Positions 9,015-17,300 of a DNA stretch of 64,000 bases are shown here, piece by piece (position 1 is the first letter of the stretch; each line of letters begins with the position of its first letter). Source of the stretch: Streptomyces sp. NBC_00448 (lineage in GTDB: Bacteria > Actinomycetota > Actinomycetes > Streptomycetales > Streptomycetaceae); the NCBI RefSeq assembly GCF_036014115.1, contig NZ_CP107913.1, positions 7,061,501 to 7,125,500 on the forward strand, written 5' to 3'. The position numbers and the translations under genes are program-made. The notes under the pieces are model-generated. The model had not been told where the DNA came from, made no database searches, and was given only the letters and a program-made list of their open reading frames with translations.

Positions 9015-10598
9015 ATGACCACATCGCAAGAGCTGCCCGTCCCGGCGAACGACGCCCGGGGGCGCGTCGTGGAGCTTCGTGCGATCCGCGAGGAGGTGCG
9101 TCGGGGGCCCAGCGAGAAGGCCACGGAGGCGCAGCGGGCGAAGGGGAAGCTGACCGCGCGCGAGCGGATCGAACTGCTGCTGGACGAGGGCTCGTTCCGT
9201 GAGGTGGAGCCGCTGCGCCGGCACCGGGCCACGGGCTTCGGGCTGGAGGCGAAGCGGCCGTACACCGACGGTGTGATCACCGGGTGGGGCACCGTGCACG
9301 ACCGGACCGTGTTCGTGTACGCGCACGACTTCCGGATCTTCGGCGGCGCGCTGGGCGAGGCGCACGCGCAGAAGATCCACAAGATCATGGACATGGCGAT
9401 CTCGGCCGGCGCGCCGCTGGTGTCGCTGAACGACGGCGCGGGCGCCCGTATCCAGGAGGGCGTCTCGGCGCTCGCCGGGTACGGCGGGATCTTCCAGCGC
9501 AACACCCGCGCCTCCGGCGTCATCCCGCAGATCTCGGTGATGCTCGGCCCGTGCGCGGGCGGCGCGGCCTACTCCCCGGCGCTCACGGACTTCGTGTTCA
9601 TGGTGCGGGAGACCTCGCAGATGTTCATCACCGGCCCCGACGTGGTGCAGGCGGTGACCGGCGAGGAGATCAGCCAGAACGGCCTGGGCGGCGCCGACGT
9701 GCACTCGGCGGTCTCCGGCGTGTCGCACTTCGCCTATGACGACGAGCAGACCTGCCTGGAGGAGGTCCGCTACCTGCTCTCGCTGCTGCCGCAGAACAAC
9801 CGGGAGAACCCGCCGGCGGCGGAGAACCAGGACCCGGTGGACCGCCGCAGCGACGTGCTGCTCGACCTGGTGCCGGCCGACGGCAACCGGTCGTACGACA
9901 TGCACAAGGTGATCGAGGAGATCGTCGACGACGGCGAGTACCTGGAGATCCACGAGCGCTGGGCCACCAACATCATCGTGGCGCTCACCCGGATCGACGG
10001 CCAGGTGGTCGGCATCGTCGCCAACCAGCCCGCCTCGCTCGCCGGTGTGCTCGACATCGAGGCGTCCGAGAAGGCGGCCCGCTTCGTACAGATGTGCGAC
10101 GCGTTCAACATCCCGATCATCACTCTTCTGGACGTACCCGGCTTCCTGCCCGGCGTCGCTCAGGAGCACGGTGGAATCATCCGGCACGGCGCCAAGCTGC
10201 TCTACGCCTACTGCAACGCCACCGTCCCCCGGATCTCGCTGATCCTCCGGAAGGCGTACGGCGGTGCCTACATCGTGATGGACTCGCAGTCGATCGGCGC
10301 GGACCTGACGTTCGCGTGGCCGACGAACGAGATCGCGGTGATGGGCGCGGAGGGCGCGGCGAACGTGATCTTCCGTCGGCAGATCGCCGACGCCGACGAT
10401 CCGGAGGCGATGCGGACCCGGATGGTCAAGGAGTACAAGGCCGAGCTGATGCACCCGTACTACGCCGCCGAGCGCGGCCTGGTGCACGACGTGATCGACC
10501 CGGCCGAGACGCGTGAGGTGCTGGCCGGCTCGCTGGCCATGCTCCGCACGAAGCACGCCGACCTGCCGTCCCGCAAGCACGGCAACCCGCCGCAGTGA
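9015..10598 (+). CDS. accB: Acyl-CoA carboxylase carboxyltransferase (beta) subunit
   Basis: Transfers carboxyl from biotin on the alpha subunit to acetyl-CoA or propionyl-CoA, supplying malonyl- or methylmalonyl-CoA. The 527-residue protein is a single carboxyltransferase chain with the two crotonase-like halves. Oxyanion-hole segments are GPCAGGAAYSPAL and, in the second half, RKAYGGAYIVM followed by FAWPTNEIAVMGAEGAAN. The epsilon-subunit gene follows. From remembered synteny this is S. coelicolor accB (beta subunit of the essential acetyl-CoA carboxylase, not a biotin carrier), rather than pccB, which is its close relative. ATG 9015 is chosen because TACTGT (9003-9008) ends 6 nt before it and there is no Shine-Dalgarno: probably leaderless. 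Confidence 0.9.
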   Translation: MTTSQELPVPANDARGRVVELRAIREEVRRGPSEKATEAQRAKGKLTARERIELLLDEGSFREVEPLRRHRATGFGLEAKRPYTDGVITGWGTVHDRTVFVYAHDFRIFGGALGEAHAQKIHKIMDMAISAGAPLVSLNDGAGARIQEGVSALAGYGGIFQRNTRASGVIPQISVMLGPCAGGAAYSPALTDFVFMVRETSQMFITGPDVVQAVTGEEISQNGLGGADVHSAVSGVSHFAYDDEQTCLEEVRYLLSLLPQNNRENPPAAENQDPVDRRSDVLLDLVPADGNRSYDMHKVIEEIVDDGEYLEIHERWATNIIVALTRIDGQVVGIVANQPASLAGVLDIEASEKAARFVQMCDAFNIPIITLLDVPGFLPGVAQEHGGIIRHGAKLLYAYCNATVPRISLILRKAYGGAYIVMDSQSIGADLTFAWPTNEIAVMGAEGAANVIFRRQIADADDPEAMRTRMVKEYKAELMHPYYAAERGLVHDVIDPAETREVLAGSLAMLRTKHADLPSRKHGNPPQ

Positions 10599-10723
10599 TC
10601 CCTCGACCGCAGCCGGTGAGCGCCACGTTCCTGAACGCGGCGCACACTCCGGCCGACCCCGATCATCCGAACGACCCGGACCACCTCGGCAAGCTGCCCG
10701 GCGGTTCACCCTTGGAGACCATC

Positions 10724-10933
10724 GTGAGCACTCCCACGGATTCGCTGGTGCGCGTCGAGAAGGGTCACGCGGACCCCGAGGAGCTCGCCGCGCTCACCGC
10801 GCTGCTGCTGGCGCGTGCCGCGGCCGGCGGTGCGGATGAGGCCGCGCACACCGCGCCGGTGCGTTCCACGGCCGGCTGGCGGCGTCTCGAGCGCACCCCG
10901 GGCTTCCGCGCCCCCCACTCCTGGCAGGGCTGA
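10724..10933 (+). CDS. accE: Acyl-CoA carboxylase epsilon subunit
   Basis: A 69-residue actinobacterial-specific subunit that stabilises the alpha-beta carboxylase complex. It shows the family pattern VRVEKGHADPEELAALTALL followed by an alanine-rich helix and a C-terminal WRRLERTPGFRAPHSW. GTG 10724 is chosen: GGAG (10714-10717) is 6 nt upstream and homologues are short; the frame is open back to 10595 but that stretch is proline/aspartate-rich and unlike the family. It lies 125 bp after the beta subunit, consistent with one operon. Confidence 0.88.
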   Translation: MSTPTDSLVRVEKGHADPEELAALTALLLARAAAGGADEAAHTAPVRSTAGWRRLERTPGFRAPHSWQG

Positions 10934-10990
10934 CGGCCCCTGACCCCCCGGGGTGGTGCGTTCTGTCGGTTCAGGGACCACCTGCCGGGG

Positions 10991-11124
10991 GGCTCGCGCA
11001 GTTCCCGCGCCCCTGGATTTGCCCGGGTACTCCCGGGGCAAGCATGCGAGAAGCCGCACATACTCAGGGGCGCGTGGGGGCACCTCCCAGGCGAAGCTCT
11101 GGGGGAGAACTGCGCGACAAGCCA
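10991..11124 (+). repeat. Dispersed intergenic hairpin repeat, copy 1
   Basis: Begins with CTCGCGCAGTTCCCGCGCCC and ends with the complementary AGAACTGCGCGAC. Inside is a second dyad (CACCTCCCAGGCGAAGCTCT then GGGGG). Copy 2 is at 30844-31002. The streptomycete-type GCGCAG...CTGCGC element lies between accE and convergent gltX, where it can act as a bidirectional terminator. Confidence 0.7.
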
Positions 11125-11174
11125 CCCACCATGCGCAAGGTCCCGTGTCACACAGGACGGGGCACCCCGGAGGG

Positions 11175-12686
11175 TCAGGCCAGCTTCGCCAGAGCCGCGT
11201 CGATACGGGTCAGGGTGCGGTCGCGGCCCAGGACCTGGAGGGACTCGAAGAGGGGCAGGCCGACCGTACGGCCGGTGACCGCGACGCGGACCGGCGCTTG
11301 GGCCTTCCCCAGCTTGAGACCGTGCTCCTCGCCGGCCGCGAGCACCGCGTCCTTGAGCGACTCGGGGGCGGACCAGTCCGCCCCCGCCAGCTTCTCCCGG
11401 GCCGTGCGCAGCAGCGCGTCGGAACCCTCCTTCATCGCCTTCGCCCACGACGCCTCGTCGTCGACCGGCTCGTCGAGGAAGAGGAAGTCGACGTTCGCGG
11501 TGATGTCGGAGAGCACCGCCACCCGGGTCTGGGCGTACGGCGCGATCGCCTGCCACGCGGCCTCGTCGAAGGACTCCGGCGCCCAGGGCGCGAAGGGAGC
11601 GCGCAGCCACGGCGCGCACGCCTCGGTGAACTCCTTCACGCCGAGCCGCCGGATGTGGTCGGCGTTGATCGCCTCGGCCTTCTTCAGGTCGAAGCGGGCC
11701 GGGTTGGCGTTGACGTCGGCGATGTCGAACTTCGCCACCATCTCCGCGATCGAGAAGACGTCCTGGTCGGCGGAGTACGACCAGCCCAGCAGCGAGAGGT
11801 AGTTGAGCAGCCCCTCGGGCAGGAAGCCGCGCTCCCGGTACAGGTTGAGCGACGCCTGCGGGTCCCGCTTGGAGAGCTTCTTGTTGCCCTCGCCCATCAC
11901 GTACGGCAGGTGGCCGAAGGCCGGGACGGCCTTGGCGACGCCCAGCTCGATCAGCGCGTCGTACAGCGCGATCTGCCGCGGGGTGGAGGAGAGCAGGTCC
12001 TCGCCGCGCAGCACGTGGGTGATCTCCATCAGCGCGTCGTCCACCGGGTTGACCAGGGTGTACAGCGGCGCTCCGTTGGCCCGCACGATGCCGTAGTCCG
12101 GCACGTTCTCCGGCGTGAAGGTCAGCTCGCCGCGGACCAGGTCGGTGAAGACGATCGGGCGGTCCGGCATCCGGAAGCGGACGATCGAGGCGCGGCCCTC
12201 GTCCTGGTACGCGCCGATCTGCTCGGCGCTGAGGTCCCGGCAGTGGCCGTCGTACCCGGAGGGGCGGCCGGCCGCGCGGGCGGCCTCACGGCGGGCCTCC
12301 AGCTCCTCGGTGGTGCAGTAGCAGTCGTACGCGTGCCCGGCCTGCTTCAGCCGCAGCGCGACGTCGGCGTACAGGTCCATCCGCTGGGACTGCCGGTAGG
12401 GCGCGAACGGGCCGCCGACCTCGGGGCCCTCGTCCCAGTCCAGGCCGAGCCAGCGCATCGAGTCCAGCAGCGCCTGGTACGACTCCTCGGAGTCGCGGGC
12501 CGCGTCGGTGTCCTCGATGCGGAAGACCAGGGTGCCCTGCTCGTGCCGGGCGAAGGCCCAGTTGAACAGCGCGGTGCGGACCAGCCCGACGTGCGGGTTG
12601 CCGGTCGGGGAGGGGCAGAACCGGACGCGGACGCCGGTGTCGCCGGAGGTGGGGGAGGAGGGTGCAGGAGCGGATGCGCTAGCCAC
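11175..12686 (-). CDS. gltX: Glutamyl-tRNA synthetase
   Basis: Charges tRNA-Glu, and in many bacteria lacking GlnRS also tRNA-Gln before amidation. The 503-residue class Ic synthetase has the HIGH-equivalent in CPSPTGNPHVGLVRTA, the RIEDTDAARD active-site segment and the KMSKS equivalent KKLSKRD. A C-terminal anticodon-binding domain of alpha helices follows. Its start overlaps the end of the upstream FAH-family gene by 8 bp, so the two are translationally coupled. tRNA-Gln and two tRNA-Glu genes lie 14 kb away in this window. Confidence 0.96.
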   Translation of the reverse strand: MASASAPAPSSPTSGDTGVRVRFCPSPTGNPHVGLVRTALFNWAFARHEQGTLVFRIEDTDAARDSEESYQALLDSMRWLGLDWDEGPEVGGPFAPYRQSQRMDLYADVALRLKQAGHAYDCYCTTEELEARREAARAAGRPSGYDGHCRDLSAEQIGAYQDEGRASIVRFRMPDRPIVFTDLVRGELTFTPENVPDYGIVRANGAPLYTLVNPVDDALMEITHVLRGEDLLSSTPRQIALYDALIELGVAKAVPAFGHLPYVMGEGNKKLSKRDPQASLNLYRERGFLPEGLLNYLSLLGWSYSADQDVFSIAEMVAKFDIADVNANPARFDLKKAEAINADHIRRLGVKEFTEACAPWLRAPFAPWAPESFDEAAWQAIAPYAQTRVAVLSDITANVDFLFLDEPVDDEASWAKAMKEGSDALLRTAREKLAGADWSAPESLKDAVLAAGEEHGLKLGKAQAPVRVAVTGRTVGLPLFESLQVLGRDRTLTRIDAALAKLA

Positions 12687-13473
12687 GCGAGATCACCTTG
12701 TTGGTGAGAGTGCCGATGCCTTCGATGGTGACGGCGACCTCGTCGCCGGGGAGCAGCGGGCCCACGCCCGCGGGGGTGCCGGTGAGCAGGACGTCACCGG
12801 GCAGCAGCGTCATCGCCTCGGTGATGTTGACGATCAGGTCCTCGACCGAGTTCAGCATCTGCCGGGTGCGGCCGGCCTGGCGCAGTTCGCCGTTGACCGT
12901 CGCGGTGATCGCGAGGTCGCCGACGGCGTCGAGGTCGAGGCCGGTCTCGATCCACGGGCCGAGCGGGCAGGAGGAGTCGAAGCCCTTCGCCCGCGCCCAC
13001 TGCTTCTCGGTGCGCTGGGTGTCGCGGGCCGTCACGTCGTTGGCGCAGGTGAAGCCGAGGATCACGTCCTTGACCCGGTCCCGCGGCACATCCCGGCACA
13101 GACGGCTGATCACGACGGCCAACTCCGCTTCGTGGTGCACCTCGTGGGAGAACGATGGGTACACGATCGGGTCGCCGGGGCCGATCACCGAGGTCGACGG
13201 CTTGAAGAACGCCCAGGGCGCGTCCGGCACCTCGTGGCCCAGTTCCGCGGCGTGGGCCGCGTAGTTGCGGCCGATGGCGACCACCTTGTTGGGCAGGACG
13301 GGCGACAGCAGCCGCACCTTGTCCAGCGGGACCTTCGTGCCGGACAGCTCGAAGTCCGCGAAGGGCACGCCCTTCATGATGTCGACGACAAGAGCCTCGG
13401 GGCCGCCGGTGGGGTCGCCCTCGACCGCTCCGAACGCCACGTTGCCGTCGATGGAGAACCTGACGATGCGCAT
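12679..13473 (-). CDS. Fumarylacetoacetate hydrolase family protein
   Basis: A 264-residue protein of the FAH fold, covering 2-hydroxyhepta-2,4-dienedioate isomerases, acylpyruvases and oxaloacetate decarboxylases. Metal-binding and catalytic motifs are VAIGRNYAAHAAELGHE, HHEAELAVVIS and ANDVTARDTQ, then GPLLPGDEV near the C-terminus. The true substrate is uncertain. It is conserved upstream of gltX in streptomycetes as far as I recall. TAGGCT on the minus strand (13485-13480) lies 6 nt before ATG 13473 and there is no Shine-Dalgarno, so the FAH-gltX transcript is probably leaderless. Confidence 0.88.
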   Translation of the reverse strand: MRIVRFSIDGNVAFGAVEGDPTGGPEALVVDIMKGVPFADFELSGTKVPLDKVRLLSPVLPNKVVAIGRNYAAHAAELGHEVPDAPWAFFKPSTSVIGPGDPIVYPSFSHEVHHEAELAVVISRLCRDVPRDRVKDVILGFTCANDVTARDTQRTEKQWARAKGFDSSCPLGPWIETGLDLDAVGDLAITATVNGELRQAGRTRQMLNSVEDLIVNITEAMTLLPGDVLLTGTPAGVGPLLPGDEVAVTIEGIGTLTNKVISRG

Positions 13474-13538
13474 GCGCTCAGCCTAGCGGCCGGCCCGGCC
13501 TCATCCGACTCGGTGATCGCCGCAGGTCAGCGTCGGAC

Positions 13539-13757
13539 TCAGGGGGCGACGGGCGTCTGCGGCAGTTCGTTGAGTACCGTACGACGCGGGTTCGCGGTGC
13601 GATGCGGCAGCGTGTTCACCGCGGTTTCGGCGGATTCGCCGGCGGTCGGGTCCACCACGGCCGGCGTGCCGGTCAGTTCGGACGCGTCCTTGAGGTGCGC
13701 GAGAGTGGTGCGCCGCGGGTTGGCGATCATCTGACGGAACATCAAGGTGGTCTTCAT
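13539..13757 (-). CDS. Unrecognised 72-residue protein with duplicated ANPRRT motif
   Basis: The frame has strongly GC-ending codons and ends 65 bp from the FAH gene start. It starts MKTTLMFRQ. It carries ANPRRTTLAHL near residues 12-22 and ANPRRTVLNEL near residues 55-65, separated by an acidic, alanine/threonine-rich linker, and ends PQTPVAP. I do not recognise a family; there is no membrane segment. The duplicated box could be a binding site or a RiPP-like recognition or core segment, but no modifying enzyme lies next to it. Start choice is open: ATG 13757 is preceded by GAGG at a long spacing, and ATG 13808 would add 17 residues. Confidence 0.6.
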   Translation of the reverse strand: MKTTLMFRQMIANPRRTTLAHLKDASELTGTPAVVDPTAGESAETAVNTLPHRTANPRRTVLNELPQTPVAP

Positions 13758-14335
13758 CTGCCGTGTGGACCTCGGGTCTCGGTGGTGGGGGCGGGCCGCG
13801 GTTGACATCACCGCGACTTCTGTAAAGCACCAGGCTAGTGCCGCCCATTCCCGCCGTGGCCGGGCGCAGACATCTGACGCTCTGTGATTTTGCTCACGAA
13901 CTACGGCGCATTTCCCGCCATTCGGACAATCGGCGCGCGCGGGCGAATCGGGCAAAGTGCACGGAGGTGTGGAAATGGTCGCTTGTCGCCGGAGTGGGCG
14001 CGGCCTGACACCGGTGCAACCAGTTACCATCGCGGCCCGTAATCGCCCCATATCGCCGCCCTGGCGCTCGACGCTGTGTGTATGGACCATCGCGACGAGT
14101 GACACATTCCAACAGGACGGCTGCGGGCCTTGTTGGGAGATCCGGCACTGTGCTGGAATTCCCCGGACCGCCGCATCACAACGAACCGGCGCGCAGGGGG
14201 CGCGGACGGAACACCGAGCGGCGGTGAAGGGCACATCAGCCGTCCCGCGACCCGGGTCGGCCTGAGCCCCCATGACTCGACACCGTCCCTTCAGCCTTAC
14301 GGCGAGGGGCGCCTGGTCCAGAGGTTGCGACGCTA
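13758..14335 (+). other. Intergenic region between the ANPRRT gene and the first conservon
   Basis: A 578-bp divergent region with somewhat lower GC than its surroundings. Open frames on either strand lack typical GC3 bias and I do not support a gene. It should hold the promoters of the ANPRRT gene and of cvnA1. Just before cvnA1, AGAGGTTG (14320-14327) precedes the GTG by 11 nt, the same arrangement as at cvnA2. Confidence 0.5.
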
Positions 14336-17300
14336 GTGCAGGGACGTTTCAAGAGGGACAGCGGCGCTGCGGGCGACTCGGAGCGGCAGCCCGGCGGGGC
14401 CGGCAACGGCTCCCAGGCCGCGGCCGACTCCGGAACCGCCACGCCGGGTACCACTGCGGCCCCCGGGCGGATGAGCATGCCCAGCGGCCTCGAAGCCGGC
14501 AAGATCACCGGCCTCGACGGCAAGCCCGGCCCCCGAATAGCCATGCGCAACTGGCGCATCAGCACCAGACTCATCTCGCTGCTGGCCCTCCCCGTGGTCA
14601 CCGCCTCCGCCCTCGGCGGCCTGCGCATCAACAACTCGGTGGACAACATCCACCAGCTCGAGCACATGAAGACCCTGACCGACATCACCGAGCAGGCCAC
14701 CAACCTGGCCGCCGCCCTCCAGGAGGAGCGCGACAGCTCGGCGGGCCCGCTGTCGGCCAACCAGAAGAGCAACGACGCGGTGGCCGCCTCCCGCCAGGCC
14801 ACCGACCGCGACCTCAAGCTCTACGAGCAGGCGACCGACAACATCTCGGACTCCGACCCGGTCTTCAGCGGGGTCCGCGCCACCCTGGTCGCCATCGGCG
14901 GCCAGCTCGCCAACCTCAACGAGATCCGCAGCGAGGCGTACACCTCCCAGTCGGGCATCGCGCAGACCGTCTCCGAGTACGACGGTCTGGTCACCTCGCT
15001 GCTGTCGCTCTCCCAGGACATGGCGCAGGCCACCAGCAACTCCGAGATGATCAAGGCGACCCGCGCGCTGTCGGCGTTCTCCTCCGCCAAGGAGTACGAG
15101 TCGATGCAGCGCGCGGTGATCAGCGCCGCGTTCGCCAGTGGCGGCAAGCTCAACGCCGACGAGTACCAGTCGGTGAAGTGGGCGGCCGTCGACGAGAACA
15201 CCGCGATCACCCGGTTCATGAAGGTCTACGGCACCGACGCCGCCGCACTGCTGCGCCCCATCCAGGGCGACAACGACACGATCGCCGCGCACGACAACGA
15301 GCGCGAGCGGATCGCCAGTTCGCAGACCGCGATCACCAAGATCAACAGCTCGTACCTGGACTGGGACGACGCGGCGAAGACCAAGATCGACGCGATGAAC
15401 CAGATCGAGCGCTCGCTGCTCAGCGAGATGCAGCAGAAGTCGCTGCACCTGCAGAGCGAGGCGAAGCGCGAGGCGCTGATATCCGGCGCGATCATCCTGC
15501 TGGTCCTCGGCGTCGCCGTGGTCGGCGCGTTCGTCGTCGGCCGCTCGATGGTCCGCTCGCTGCGCCGGCTGCAGCAGACCGCCCAGGACGTCGCCCAGAA
15601 GCGGCTGCCCGAGCTGGTCAAGCAGCTCTCCGACACCGACCCGCAGGACGTCGACACCTCGGTCGAGTCGATCGGCATCAACAGCCGCGACGAGATCGGC
15701 CAGGTGGCCCGCGCGTTCGACGAGGTCCACAGCGAGGCGGTCCGGCTCGCCGCCGAGCAGGCGCTGCTGCGAGGCAACGTCAACGCGATGTTCACCAACC
15801 TCTCCCGCCGCAGCCAGGGCCTCATCCAGCGCCAGCTGTCGCTCATCTCCGAACTGGAGTCGCGCGAGGCCGACCCGGACCAGCTCTCCTCGCTGTTCAA
15901 GCTCGACCACCTCGCGACCCGTATGCGCCGCAACGGTGAGAACCTGCTGGTCCTCGCCGGTGAGGAGCCCGGCCGCCGGTGGACCCGCCCGGTCCCGCTG
16001 GTCGACGTGCTGCGCGCCGCCGCGTCCGAGGTGGAGCAGTACGAGCGGATCGAGTTGACATCGGTGCCGTCGGCCGAGGTCACCGGCCGTATCGTCAACG
16101 ACCTCGTGCACCTGCTCGCCGAGCTGCTGGAGAACGCCACCTCGTTCTCCTCGCCGCAGACCAAGGTGCGGGTCACCGGTCACTCGCTGCCCGACGGCCG
16201 CGTGCTGATCGAGATCCACGACACCGGTATCGGCCTGTCCCCGGAGGACCTCGCCGACATCAACGAGCGGCTGGCCAACCCGCCCACCGTGGACGTCTCG
16301 GTCTCCCGCCGGATGGGCCTGTTCGTGGTCGGCCGGCTGTCCCTGCGGCACGGCATCCGCATCCAGCTGCGCCCGTCGGACTCCGGCGGCACCACCGCGC
16401 TGGTCATGCTGCCGGTCGACGTCACGCAGGGCGGCGCCAACGCGAACGCGAAGAACGCGGGCCCCGGCGCGCGTCCCGCGGGTGCCGTCGCGGGCGGTGC
16501 CGGCACCGGCATCGCGGGTGCGTTCGGCAACGCGGGCCAGGCCGGCGGCAACCGTGCCGGGCAGCGCGGCCAGGTCGGCGCGGGCGCGGCACGCCCCGCG
16601 CTCCCCGGTGCCGGGCGACCGGCCGCCGGCCCTGGCGACCAGGGCGGCCCCGGCGGTCCCGGTGGCCAGCAGCAGGGCGGCCCGCGCTGGGCCGCGCAGG
16701 ACAACCAGCAGCAGGGCTTCGGCGAGGACACCCCGCGCGGCCACGAGGACGTCGAGGCGCCCGCGTTCGACGCCTTCGACCAGTCCGGCCCCGGCGGGCG
16801 GCCGCAGCCCGGCCCCGGCCGGCACGGCCAGCACGGGCAGCCGACCGGTCCCGGCGCCCCCGGGCCCCAGGGCCCCGGCGGCTTCCCGGTCCCGCAGCCG
16901 CAGAACACCGGCCCCTCCGGCTTCCGCTCCGACGTCTTCGGTGGCCGCTCCGGCCCCGCGCCGCGGCACGGCGGCGGCCCCGGCGCCGGCGAGTCCCCGG
17001 CGGCGGCCCCCGGCGGTCCCGGCGACACCAGCCAGTTCCCGGCGGTCCGCGCCGACGGTGGCGCGCCCACCGGCCAGGACGACGGCTCGCAGAACCGCCT
17101 TCCGCAGCGCGGTTCCCGCGGCCCCCAGGGCACCCCCGGCTGGAACTCCGACGACCAGCGTGGCGGTCGTCCGGGCGACACGGGTTCCTTCCCGGTCCCT
17201 GGTGGTTCCGGTGGTCCTGGTGACACCAGCCAGTTCCCGGCCGTGCGCAACGACGGTTTCCCGCAGGGGCAGCGTCAGCCGCAGGGTCAGGGTGGCGGTC

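Noticed and set aside
13957..14265. Plus-strand ORF in the region before cvnA1
   Set aside because: Third-position GC is low, composition is unlike a protein (many Cys, Arg, Ser), and there is no ribosome site.
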